Translations under genes and position numbers: made by a program
In this document: piece after piece, positions 26,185-33,987 of the stretch
Numbering within the stretch: the first letter of the stretch is position 1
Layout of the letters: each line of letters begins with the position of its first letter
NCBI RefSeq assembly: GCF_014205835.1
Contig: NZ_JACHCQ010000002.1
Location: 62,001-126,000 of the forward strand
Source of the DNA: Pedobacter sp. AK013
GTDB taxonomy: Bacteria; Bacteroidota; Bacteroidia; Sphingobacteriales; Sphingobacteriaceae
DNA: 64,000 bases
Reading direction: 5' to 3'
Notes under the pieces: generated by a model
The model's database searches: none
Seen by the model: only the letters and a program-made list of their open reading frames with translations
Told to the model about the DNA's origin: nothing

Positions 26185-28077
26185 ATGACAGCAATAGAGA
26201 TTTTACAAAAATATTGGGGACACCAGGCTTTTAGACCTTTACAGGAAGATATTATCGCTTCCGTTTTAGAAAGGAAAGATAGTTTAGCACTTTTACCAAC
26301 TGGCGGTGGAAAATCGATCTGTTTTCAAGTTCCTGCTTTGGTTAAAGAGGGGATCTGCATTGTCGTTTCGCCGTTAATTGCGCTGATGAAAGATCAGGTA
26401 GAAAATCTGAAATCCAAAGGGATTGAAGCCATTGCCATTTATGCCGGAATGGGTAAACGTGAAATCGATATCTTACTGGATAACTGTATTTACGGAAAAA
26501 TTAAGTTTCTTTATTTATCCCCAGAGCGCTTATTGTCTGATTTGGTACGGGTTCGTATTTCTTACATGAATGTGAGCCTGATTGCGGTAGACGAGGCGCA
26601 TTGTATTTCTCAATGGGGTTACGATTTTCGCCCGCCATATCAACAGATTTCCAAACTCCGCGAAATTCTGCCGAATGTCCCTGTTTTAGCGCTTACCGCA
26701 ACAGCTACCGAATTTGTTCGAAAAGATATTATAGAAAAACTGGAAATGAAAGACCCTCAGGTTTTTGTTAAAAGTTTTGCCAGGGATAATTTAAGTTACG
26801 TAGTTTTTGGTAACGAAGACAAGTATAAAAAACTAATTGATATTTGCCGCAATGTAAAGGGAACAGGGCTCGTTTATGTGCGCAACCGCAGAGAAACTGC
26901 CGAAGTCGCTAATTTTTTAAACAGAAACCAGATCAAGGCCGATTATTATCACGCAGGACTGGAAAGAGACATTCGTTTTCAAAAACAGGAAGACTGGAAA
27001 CAAAACAAAACCCGGATCATGGTGGCTACCAATGCCTTTGGCATGGGTATAGATAAAGCCGACGTTCGCTTTGTGGTGCATTTAGATTTACCAGAAAGTT
27101 TGGAGGCTTATTACCAGGAAGCAGGCAGGGCAGGGCGCGACGAAAAGCGAAGTTATGCCGTACTGCTAGCCCATCAGGCTGATATTTTAGGACTGGAATC
27201 TAGATATCTTGATAGTTATCCATCTCCTGATGAAATCAGAAAAACCTATCATTACCTCGGCAATTATTTCCAACTGGCATTTGGTGCAGGCGAAGGTTTA
27301 ACCTTTACCTTTGATATCGCTGATTTCTGCAAAAGGTTTAATATTAGTGTTTTAAAAACAATTTCAGCACTGAAGTTTTTAGAACATGACGGTTATCTTA
27401 CCTTATCTGAAAGTGTTTTCCTTCCATCAAGAATGATGTTTATTGCCAGTCATGAAGATATTTACCGCTTTCAGATCGAAAATAAAGCTTACGATGGGAT
27501 TATAAAGACGATTTTGCGTTCGCATGGCGGAGCTTTTGACGGTTTTGTTAAGATTAATGAAGCTGACTTAGCCAAAAGAACAGGGTTGTCTTATAAAGAG
27601 ATTGTTGCTTTATTGAATAAGTTGCATACCATCGAATTGCTTACGTATATTCAACAGACCGATCAACCACAGTTACAATATGTTAGGCCAAGGGTAGATA
27701 TGGATCATTTTGACCTGGATGTAAAATATCTCGAACTGAGAAAAGAAATCTTACATAAACAGATTAACGCGGTGGTGGGTTACGCTTCGTCTAATTTATG
27801 CAGAAGCATTCAGCTACTCAATTATTTTGACGAACCCCACGCTACGAAATGCGGCGTTTGCGATGTTTGTTTAGCTGAAAAAAGAGCTGAAAACCATAAC
27901 CAAATGAGCGAAGAAATTGAATATGAAATTGTTTCTTTACTCCAACAACAGCCTTTAAGCCTTGATGATCTGGTCATCAACATTAAAAATGGTGCAGATG
28001 CGGAAAGAATTGATACAATAAGGGAATTATTAGATGCAGGTAAGATTAAAACAGATGGAAAGAAGTATTATCTTTAG
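26185..28077 (+). CDS. recQ: RecQ-family ATP-dependent DNA helicase
   Basis: 630 aa. A superfamily 2 3'-5' helicase for recombination and fork repair. Motif 0 is the FRPLQEDII region, Walker A is LLPTGGGKSICF, Walker B is VDEAHCISQWGYDFRP, motif III is LALTATAT, and motif VI is QEAGRAGRD. The RecQ zinc site is visible in the four Cys of NLCRSIQLLNYF and KCGVCDVC, followed by a winged-helix region. The end (residues 570-630) is short for an HRDC domain and may be a second winged helix, a form seen in Bacteroidota RecQ paralogues. It is possibly one of several RecQ paralogues in the genome. Confidence 0.93.
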   Translation: MTAIEILQKYWGHQAFRPLQEDIIASVLERKDSLALLPTGGGKSICFQVPALVKEGICIVVSPLIALMKDQVENLKSKGIEAIAIYAGMGKREIDILLDNCIYGKIKFLYLSPERLLSDLVRVRISYMNVSLIAVDEAHCISQWGYDFRPPYQQISKLREILPNVPVLALTATATEFVRKDIIEKLEMKDPQVFVKSFARDNLSYVVFGNEDKYKKLIDICRNVKGTGLVYVRNRRETAEVANFLNRNQIKADYYHAGLERDIRFQKQEDWKQNKTRIMVATNAFGMGIDKADVRFVVHLDLPESLEAYYQEAGRAGRDEKRSYAVLLAHQADILGLESRYLDSYPSPDEIRKTYHYLGNYFQLAFGAGEGLTFTFDIADFCKRFNISVLKTISALKFLEHDGYLTLSESVFLPSRMMFIASHEDIYRFQIENKAYDGIIKTILRSHGGAFDGFVKINEADLAKRTGLSYKEIVALLNKLHTIELLTYIQQTDQPQLQYVRPRVDMDHFDLDVKYLELRKEILHKQINAVVGYASSNLCRSIQLLNYFDEPHATKCGVCDVCLAEKRAENHNQMSEEIEYEIVSLLQQQPLSLDDLVINIKNGADAERIDTIRELLDAGKIKTDGKKYYL

Positions 28078-28100
28078 CGAGTACAAACAAAAATGTATTT

Positions 28101-28484
28101 ATGATTAGTCGTGAAACGGAGCTAATAGCAAAGATAGATTTACATAGTGGAAGACGTGATTTTTCTGAAAATAAGAATTATGTTGAGTTCTCATTTTATG
28201 CGTGTTTTTACGAGCTGTTGAACGTTGAAAACTCATATTGGGAAACAAATCTTAATGGAAACGAGATTTTTGAAATTTTAACATCATTGAATGTAGATGT
28301 GAGTAGAGATTTTTTGATCAAACGATATAATGATCAAATTAATAACGACGTAGAAGTATTTCATGCCGATTGCGATGAGCAGGTATTTGCTTTTTTTGAT
28401 TTAGAGAAAGAAGAAACGGATCAAAATGATATGTTTTTTTTCGGCTTAAGATGTCTTAAAAAGGAAGAACCTATAGTAAATTAA
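28101..28484 (+). CDS. Hypothetical acidic protein (127 aa)
   Basis: 127 aa, starting 23 bases after recQ. It has no signal peptide or transmembrane segment. It is acidic (many Asp/Glu) and rich in Phe, Tyr and Asn, with no Pro-rich or repeat region. The composition suggests a compact cytoplasmic alpha/beta protein. No motif or family was recognised. The close spacing suggests co-transcription with recQ, but this may be chance, because the gene content of the next transcript is unrelated. Codon use looks slightly more AT-rich than recQ, which would fit a recently acquired gene. Confidence 0.6.
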   Translation: MISRETELIAKIDLHSGRRDFSENKNYVEFSFYACFYELLNVENSYWETNLNGNEIFEILTSLNVDVSRDFLIKRYNDQINNDVEVFHADCDEQVFAFFDLEKEETDQNDMFFFGLRCLKKEEPIVN

Positions 28485-28511
28485 AAACTTTTAAAGATTT
28501 ATAGGCAATTA

Positions 28512-28652
28512 ATGACCTCATCTCCGTTTGAATTTGATATTTTGAATCATAGACTTTATAATAAGACTTTTCGGAGCTATTTCTATTTTTATGATCGAAA
28601 TTATAATCAATACAAGAGACAAATCCACCACCATAACCTTACTACTAGTTAA
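28512..28652 (+). CDS. Possible small ORF (46 aa) coupled to transporter gene
   Basis: An ATG at 28512 opens 46 codons (MTSSPFEFDILNHRLYNKTF...), ending in TAA whose last base is the A of the next gene's ATG (TAATG at 28650-28654). The product would be Tyr-, Asn- and His-rich, basic and soluble. The stop/start overlap suggests translational coupling, but the odd composition and lack of a recognisable ribosome site mean it may be a chance frame. Confidence 0.25.
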   Translation: MTSSPFEFDILNHRLYNKTFRSYFYFYDRNYNQYKRQIHHHNLTTS

Positions 28653-29959
28653 TGATAACAAAAAACAATAAGAAAACCATCCGTTCGTGGGCATTCTTCG
28701 ATTGGGCAAACTCGGCCTATAACCTGGTCATTACTTCTACCATTTTTCCGGCTTATTATACTATTATTACCACCACTAAAGAACATGGCGATAAAGTGCA
28801 GTTTTTTGGCAGAACTTATATCAATACCTCACTTTCTAATTATGCCCTGTCGTTTGCCTATCTGATTATGGCTTTTGCATTGCCAATGCTTTCGTCTATT
28901 GCCGATAGAAGGGGCAATAAAAAATCCTTTATGAAATTTTTTACTTATATGGGTGGTTTAGCCTGTATCGGTTTGTATTTTTTTAAACTCAATACACTCG
29001 AAATGAGCATTATTCTATTTGCATTGGCAGCAATGGGATATATTGGAGGAGTATTATTTAGCAACTCTTATCTGCCAGAAATAGCAACTGAAGAACACCA
29101 GGATCGTGTAAGTGCGCAAGGTTTTTCATATGGATATATTGGTTCGGTTTTACTTCAACTGATTTGTTTTCTGTTCGTGTTAAAGCCAGAATGGTTTGGT
29201 ATTACTGATGCCTCATTCCCACCCAGGTTATCCTTTTTATTGGTTGGGGTTTGGTGGATCGGTTTCTCCCAGATTCCTTTTTCGGTACTTCCAAATGGAA
29301 CACCTCAACACGATAAAGTAAAAACGAATATTCTTAAAGATGGCTTTAGTGAATTATCGAAAGTTTGGGCACAGGTAAAACAAATGAAAGTTTTAAAAGG
29401 ATTTTTAGTTTCGTTTTTTTTCTACTCTATGGGCGTGCAGACCATTATGCTTGCTGCTGCTGGTTTCGCTGAAAAAACATTAAAACTAGGTACCGCAAAA
29501 CTTATTGCCGTGATATTGATTATTCAATTGGTCGCCATTCCCGGAGCAATGTTGATGTCGTTTCTCGCAAAAAAAATAGGCAATATAAACGTACTGATTA
29601 TGGTTGTTTTAGTGTGGATAGGCTGTTGTGTTTATGGCTATTACATTACAAACGAATACCAGTTTTATTCATTGGCAGCAATTGTGGGGTTAATTATGGG
29701 CGGAATTCAATCTTTATCGCGTTCTACTTACTCTAAATACCTACCGGTTGATACAAAGGATAGTACTTCATTTTTTAGTTTTTATGATGTAACTGAGAAA
29801 TTGGCAATTGTAATTGGTCTTTTCAGTTTTGCATACATTGAAGATTTAACTGGAAATATTCGCTACTCTATTATAGCTTTGGCATCATTTTTTATTGTTG
29901 GATTAGTTCTTTTAGTGCTTCTAAGAAAAAACGAACAGAAAGAATCGCTAAAATTGTAA
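28652..29959 (+). CDS. UMF1-type MFS transporter
   Basis: 435 aa, about 12 transmembrane helices. The N-terminal SWAFFDWANSAYNLVITSTI is the signature of the UMF1 / Atg22-like branch of the major facilitator superfamily. The middle loop (about 215-250) is short and charged. A helix near residue 350 contains GGIQSLSRSTYSKYLPV, another conserved segment. Bacterial members have no proven substrate. The yeast relative exports amino acids from the vacuole. It is followed after 19 bases by a LutA-like gene, so both probably share an mRNA. Confidence 0.88.
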   Translation: MITKNNKKTIRSWAFFDWANSAYNLVITSTIFPAYYTIITTTKEHGDKVQFFGRTYINTSLSNYALSFAYLIMAFALPMLSSIADRRGNKKSFMKFFTYMGGLACIGLYFFKLNTLEMSIILFALAAMGYIGGVLFSNSYLPEIATEEHQDRVSAQGFSYGYIGSVLLQLICFLFVLKPEWFGITDASFPPRLSFLLVGVWWIGFSQIPFSVLPNGTPQHDKVKTNILKDGFSELSKVWAQVKQMKVLKGFLVSFFFYSMGVQTIMLAAAGFAEKTLKLGTAKLIAVILIIQLVAIPGAMLMSFLAKKIGNINVLIMVVLVWIGCCVYGYYITNEYQFYSLAAIVGLIMGGIQSLSRSTYSKYLPVDTKDSTSFFSFYDVTEKLAIVIGLFSFAYIEDLTGNIRYSIIALASFFIVGLVLLVLLRKNEQKESLKL

Positions 29960-29978
29960 GTTTGCAGTCGTTAAGAAT

Positions 29979-30719
29979 ATGATGAAAGTAGAATTATTTG
30001 TGCCTTGTTTTGTAGATCAGCTTTATCCTGAAACCGCTTTTAATACTTTAAGGTTATTAGAAAAATCAGGATGCGATGTAACCTACAATTCTAAACAGAC
30101 CTGTTGTGGGCAACCAGCATACAATGCGGGTTACTGGGATGAAGCTAAAGAAGTAGGCACTAAGTTTTTGAGCGATTTTACTGAAAACACTTATGTAGTA
30201 GCCCCATCGGCATCGTGTGTAGGCATGGTGAAAGGTGGATTTAATGATCTGTTTACAAATACCATTGTTCACAACAAATGCCGAAATCTGCAATCGAACA
30301 TATGGGAACTTTCTGATTTTCTGGTAAATGTGGCTAAAAAGGATTATTTCGGTGCTGAACTAGAAGGCAAAGCTGTTTATCACGATTCTTGCAGTGCTTT
30401 ACGCGAGTGTAAAATCAAAGATGAGCCCCGCCTGTTGCTTTCAAAAGTACATGGCTTGGAAATGATCGAGATGGAAGATACCGATATGTGCTGTGGTTTC
30501 GGTGGAACATTTGCAGTTAAGTTCGATGCCATTTCATCAGCTATGGCGGAGCAAAAAGTTAATCATGCATTGGCACAGCAGGCAGATTATATCATATCTA
30601 CAGATCTATCTTGCCTTTTGCACCTACAGGGTTATATTGATAAAAATAATTTGGCCATTAAAACCATGCATATTGCCGATGTATTGTGCAACGGTTGGTT
30701 GGAAAGTACGGAATATTAA
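29979..30719 (+). CDS. LutA-like (Fe-S)-binding CCG-domain protein
   Basis: 246 aa (ATG ATG at 29979/29982). Two cysteine-rich CCG domains: CCGQPAYNAG near residue 39 with a preceding PCFVDQLYPE, and CCGFGGTFAVK near 170 preceded by YHDSCSALREC. This layout is that of LutA/YkgE, a subunit of the LutABC lactate-utilisation complex and of glycolate-oxidase-like iron-sulfur proteins. No lutB or lutC follows within the window, so this copy may work with partners elsewhere or do something else. It is predicted to be cytoplasmic and to bind an iron-sulfur cluster. Confidence 0.88.
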   Translation: MMKVELFVPCFVDQLYPETAFNTLRLLEKSGCDVTYNSKQTCCGQPAYNAGYWDEAKEVGTKFLSDFTENTYVVAPSASCVGMVKGGFNDLFTNTIVHNKCRNLQSNIWELSDFLVNVAKKDYFGAELEGKAVYHDSCSALRECKIKDEPRLLLSKVHGLEMIEMEDTDMCCGFGGTFAVKFDAISSAMAEQKVNHALAQQADYIISTDLSCLLHLQGYIDKNNLAIKTMHIADVLCNGWLESTEY

Positions 30720-30770
30720 CCCCAATTCTTAAAAAAGGAAACTTTCCGACTTAGTTTATCATAATTGTTT

Positions 30771-31022
30771 TTAGGAAAGCAATTGTAGAAGCCTGTAGGC
30801 TAGAGCAGCCCCGCTCTCGCTTCTGCTCCGATGAAAAAAACGGGAGCATTCCGCTTTGATCCGGGTTTAGTCGGCGTAGATAGTGCTGCTATTAAGAGTA
30901 AAATAAACCCGACCGACAGCGTTATCCCGATTAAGGATCAGTTTTAAATTAAGGTGTTTTTTCGGGATTAAGCAGAGGGCGGGACTGTAGCAACCCAAGA
31001 ACTACTGGCATTGCTTTCCTAA
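30771..31022. repeat. 252-bp structured element with 13-bp terminal inverted repeats
   Basis: TTAGGAAAGCAAT at 30771-30783 is repeated in inverse at 31010-31022. Inside are stems GCTCC/GGAGC, GGGTTTA/TAAACCC and ATCCCGA/TCGGGAT, so the single strand would fold into several hairpins. There is no ORF. A reduced-identity relative lies at about 18750-18860. This is the build of a non-autonomous (MITE-like) element or a structured repeat, but no target-site duplication was confirmed. Confidence 0.6.
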
Positions 31023-31134
31023 TAAAAGGATTAGGCATTGTAATATTTAAATTACCTTCAGCCTAAATCTACGTTTAAATGAGCTAAACGTAATCTTTAA
31101 CACAATTTAACACGTTTTACTTTACAAACTACAA

Positions 31135-31142
31135 TATCTTTG
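31135..31142 (+). promoter_or_regulatory. -7 box of the GLPGLI gene
   Basis: TATCTTTG is a perfect match to TAnnTTTG. It predicts a transcript beginning near 31149 with a ~42-base leader before the small ORF at 31191. Confidence 0.45.
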
Positions 31143-31190
31143 TTAAACCTTTTTAGGGCGACCATATCTAACAATCAAAACAAAATCATA

Positions 31191-31250
31191 ATGGAAACTG
31201 TCAAGAGTTATCATGACAGCATTTCAGTTAAAACAAAACTAAAAAAATGA
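31191..31250 (+). CDS. Possible 19-aa leader ORF overlapping the GLPGLI gene start
   Basis: An ATG opens a 19-codon frame (METVKSYHDSISVKTKLKK) whose TGA overlaps the next ATG as ATGA (31247-31250). This is a typical translational-coupling arrangement. The start of the frame also holds a small dyad (CTGTCA...TGACAG). The peptide is basic at its end and has no known relative. The frame may be a regulatory leader or chance. Confidence 0.35.
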   Translation: METVKSYHDSISVKTKLKK

Positions 31251-32140
31251 AAAAAATAATCTTCGCTTTACTAGGAGTTTTATCATTTGCATCTGTTGCA
31301 AATGCGCAGCAGAAAAAAACTTCGGGGGCCATACAGTTCGAAAATACGATCGATCCGGCTGCAATGGCTTCAGCAAGTGGCATACAGTTAACCGACCAAA
31401 TGAAAGCCAGGATGCCTTCTACAAGTAAAAGTAATTTCGAATTATTGTTTACAGCTACAAATGCCAGTTACATGCCGGTTGAAGAAACCGAAGATAGCAA
31501 TGGTGCAGGTGGCGGCGGCGGTGGAATGGGCCGTATGATGATGCGTTTTGGCGGCGCAGGTGGTAACCGCGAGTACTATTATGTTTTTGCCGACAAAAGC
31601 TTAACAGAAGTTTTTGACTTAAACGACACTACTTATTATATGCCGAGTAAATTAACGCTGTCTACTTCTGGTCCGATCAGCTCATTCAGAATGGGAGGTG
31701 GAAACCCGAACGATACAACCAAGGCAAAACCTGCTGCTCCAACCATTGAAGTGGTTAAAACGGATTCTACCAAGCAGATTTTAGGATTTACCTGTCACCA
31801 GGCAATTGTAAGGTCTACCAGGGCCATTAAAATTTTAGACATGGATAAAAACGTGGTGGAAGAAACCAAAATCTGGTATACCAAAGATCTGGGCTTCGAT
31901 TTTTCTCCAAACCCCAACATGTGGACGGAAGGTGCGGTTTTGGCCATTGAGGGACGGGGTAACAGTTCTATTGCCAAAAGCATAGAATATAGGAACGTAA
32001 GTTCGAAAGATGTAACCGCGCCTAAAAAAGCGAAACTGATTACTGCTGAAGAGTATAAAACTAAGATGGAGAACACAATGAAACGTTTTAGACAGAACAG
32101 ACCTGGTGGTGGACAAGTAAGAGCATTTGGAATAAATTAA
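31247..32140 (+). CDS. GLPGLI-family exported protein
   Basis: 297 aa with a signal peptide (ends VANAQ). It has a Gly/Met-rich low-complexity loop (about 84-105). The C-terminal half contains FTCHQAIVRSTR and IWYTKDLGFDFSPNPNMW, followed by AVLAIEGRGNSS in the position where the family name motif GLPGLI normally lies. The name motif itself is not conserved. The family is abundant in Bacteroidota and of unknown function. Members are often found near outer-membrane transport genes, but none is seen here. A clean hairpin terminator follows, so this is a single-gene transcript. Confidence 0.75.
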   Translation: MKKIIFALLGVLSFASVANAQQKKTSGAIQFENTIDPAAMASASGIQLTDQMKARMPSTSKSNFELLFTATNASYMPVEETEDSNGAGGGGGGMGRMMMRFGGAGGNREYYYVFADKSLTEVFDLNDTTYYMPSKLTLSTSGPISSFRMGGGNPNDTTKAKPAAPTIEVVKTDSTKQILGFTCHQAIVRSTRAIKILDMDKNVVEETKIWYTKDLGFDFSPNPNMWTEGAVLAIEGRGNSSIAKSIEYRNVSSKDVTAPKKAKLITAEEYKTKMENTMKRFRQNRPGGGQVRAFGIN

Positions 32141-32166
32141 TTAAGACCACCATAATTGTTTTATTT

Positions 32167-32199
32167 AGCCCTGAATCTGAAGCATTCAGGGCTTTTTTT
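32167..32199 (+). terminator. Intrinsic terminator of the GLPGLI gene
   Basis: A 10-bp stem (AGCCCTGAAT / ATTCAGGGCT) with a 7-base loop, followed by a run of seven T. It is a clear factor-independent terminator. Confidence 0.9.
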
Positions 32200-32284
32200 G
32201 TATCATTTTTGAAAAGGTTTGCTTTAGTTTTTGCATATAAACTGAGAATAACTATTATTGGAATTAAATATAACCTAGCCAAAA

Positions 32285-33382
32285 GTGATTACAGCAGAGA
32301 ACAAAACAAATTTATTAGCAACCAAGCAACATTTCGAAATTTTAGATGGATTAAGGGGGATAGCGGCTATTGTAGTGGTAATTTATCACTTTATGGAAAT
32401 CGCGATTACGAATTATAATAAAAATTTTCTTTCACATGGTTTTCTTGCTGTAGACTTTTTTTTCTGTTTGTCGGGTTTTGTAATTGCCTATGCTTATGAT
32501 AGCCGCGCGCCACATATCGGGATTATACAGTTCTTTAAATTAAGGCTTATCCGTTTGCATCCGCTGGTGCTTATCGGTTCCATTTTAGGACTGATCACAT
32601 TTCTGATCGATCCATATAGCGATCTTTATGAGGTTTATGGATTTGGGAAAACCTTTCTTTTATTTTTATCCTCAGCTTTTTTGATTCCTTATCCGGCCAT
32701 GCCCGAGCGGTATACCAACTTATTCTGTTTAAATGCACCGGCCTGGTCGTTGTTTTGGGAATATATTGCCAATATCTTTTATATTTTAGTGCTTTATCGT
32801 TTAGGTAAAAAATCACTGATCGCTCTGGTTGTTATAGGTGCTGTATGCCTCTGTTATGTTGCAGTTCGTGCTACCAATGTAGGCGGTGGCTGGGGCGGAC
32901 AAAATTTTTGGGATGGTGGAGCGCGTGTACTGTATTCTTTTACAGTTGGTATGCTGGTTTACCGTTTCAATTGGATCATCAAAAATAAACTTGGTTTTTT
33001 AGGTATGATTGTGCTTTTGCTCGCAGCCTTTTTAGTTCCTTTTAATGACAAATACAATTTTATTACCGAACCTATACTCGTACTATTTTACTTTCCATTT
33101 TTAGTAGCATTAGGTGCAGGTACAACACTAAACCCATCGTTTAAAAAAATCTGTAATCTCTCAGGCGAAATATCATACCCGCTTTATATGGTACATTATC
33201 CATTTGTATGGATATTTTTAACCTATGTAGCCGAAGTTCAGCCAGCAGCATCCTCACTTTGGGTCATTATCCCGGTTTCGGTAACCCTATTGGTGTTACT
33301 GGCTTATTTAATCATGAAATTTGTCGATATCCCATTACGTAAATACCTTAAACGAAAATTTTTAAACGATCATAGCATATGA
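32285..33382 (+). CDS. Acyltransferase-3 family membrane protein, GTG start
   Basis: 365 aa with about ten transmembrane helices. The frame opens with GTG at 32285. No ATG lies before the conserved FEILDGLRGIAAIVVVIYHF segment, which holds the family's catalytic-site His. FFFCLSGFVIAYAYDSR is the second conserved block. Such proteins move O-acetyl or other acyl groups from cytoplasmic donors to sugars of surface polymers. The acceptor is unknown. The stop codon overlaps the start of the lipoprotein gene (ATGA), so translation is coupled. Confidence 0.9.
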   Translation: MITAENKTNLLATKQHFEILDGLRGIAAIVVVIYHFMEIAITNYNKNFLSHGFLAVDFFFCLSGFVIAYAYDSRAPHIGIIQFFKLRLIRLHPLVLIGSILGLITFLIDPYSDLYEVYGFGKTFLLFLSSAFLIPYPAMPERYTNLFCLNAPAWSLFWEYIANIFYILVLYRLGKKSLIALVVIGAVCLCYVAVRATNVGGGWGGQNFWDGGARVLYSFTVGMLVYRFNWIIKNKLGFLGMIVLLLAAFLVPFNDKYNFITEPILVLFYFPFLVALGAGTTLNPSFKKICNLSGEISYPLYMVHYPFVWIFLTYVAEVQPAASSLWVIIPVSVTLLVLLAYLIMKFVDIPLRKYLKRKFLNDHSI

Positions 33383-33873
33383 AATCATTAAAGCTTGTAC
33401 TGCTCTTTTTTCCATTAAGTTTATTGTTCAGCTGCACATCGTCAACGAGCGATTATGCCTATAACGAAAAAGTAACTTCTATTTTTTTAAGCCAGATGAA
33501 GCAGATCGATGAAACGGATAGCGTTTTTAAGGATACTTCCACCGTATACATAAAGGGATTTCCTGATTCTGTTTCCCTATCAAACAAAGCAGATAATCTG
33601 GTAAATAATTCAAGAACGGAACTTGCTAATGTTGCAGATCTGAAACCAAGTAAAGCCGCCGGAAAATTTAATGATGGGGTAGTAGCCTACCTCACGGCCA
33701 TAAACGATTATGGAAAAACAGCACAGGAAATGTTACGGGCAAAAAACATTGACGAAAAGAAAAAACTGCATGATCAACTTAAGTTAAAGTATGAAAAGCT
33801 GAATACTTATCCAGATCGTTTATTGGCGATACAAAAAACATACCTCAGCGAAGTGGGCCTTCAACCCAGATAG
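33379..33873 (+). CDS. Small lipoprotein of unknown function
   Basis: 164 aa. The N-terminal signal ends in a type II box (SLLFSC-TSS), so the mature protein should be lipid-anchored at Cys19. The rest is helical and charged, rich in Lys, Asp and Asn, with NDYGKTAQEMLRAKNIDEKK suggesting a helical bundle. Neither repeats nor known motifs are seen. Start/stop overlap with the acyltransferase gene (ATGA) suggests linked function, perhaps in modification of a surface glycan, but this is inference only. Confidence 0.72.
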   Translation: MKSLKLVLLFFPLSLLFSCTSSTSDYAYNEKVTSIFLSQMKQIDETDSVFKDTSTVYIKGFPDSVSLSNKADNLVNNSRTELANVADLKPSKAAGKFNDGVVAYLTAINDYGKTAQEMLRAKNIDEKKKLHDQLKLKYEKLNTYPDRLLAIQKTYLSEVGLQPR

Positions 33874-33910
33874 ATTTCAAGTTTATCTATCAAATGCGGT
33901 ATAAAAATCG

Positions 33911-33918
33911 TATCTTTG
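33911..33918 (+). promoter_or_regulatory. -7 box of the thrS operon
   Basis: TATCTTTG fits TAnnTTTG. It predicts a leader of about 65 bases before thrS. That leader contains a small hairpin, ATCACATTGTAAGTGAT (33931-33947). No T-box-like structure was recognised. Confidence 0.45.
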
Positions 33919-33987
33919 CACAAAATAGAATCACATTGTAAGTGATCTTTAAAACTTTTTTAATTAAAATTTAAATCATAGTTGTAG

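Larger units (their letters stand above)
30720..31190. other. Intergenic region with mobile-like element and promoter
   Basis: No credible ORF. It contains the 252-bp TIR-bounded element (30771-31022) and, near its end, TATCTTTG (31135-31142), a perfect TAnnTTTG -7 box for the leader ORF and GLPGLI gene downstream. No clear -33 element was seen for it. Confidence 0.5.

Noticed and set aside
32209-32418. 69-codon frame overlapping the acyltransferase start
   Set aside because: It conflicts with the conserved N-terminus of the acyltransferase frame opened by GTG at 32285, and has no features of its own.
33931-33947. T-box or riboswitch upstream of thrS
   Set aside because: Only a small hairpin is present, and no conserved T-box or riboswitch core was recognised.
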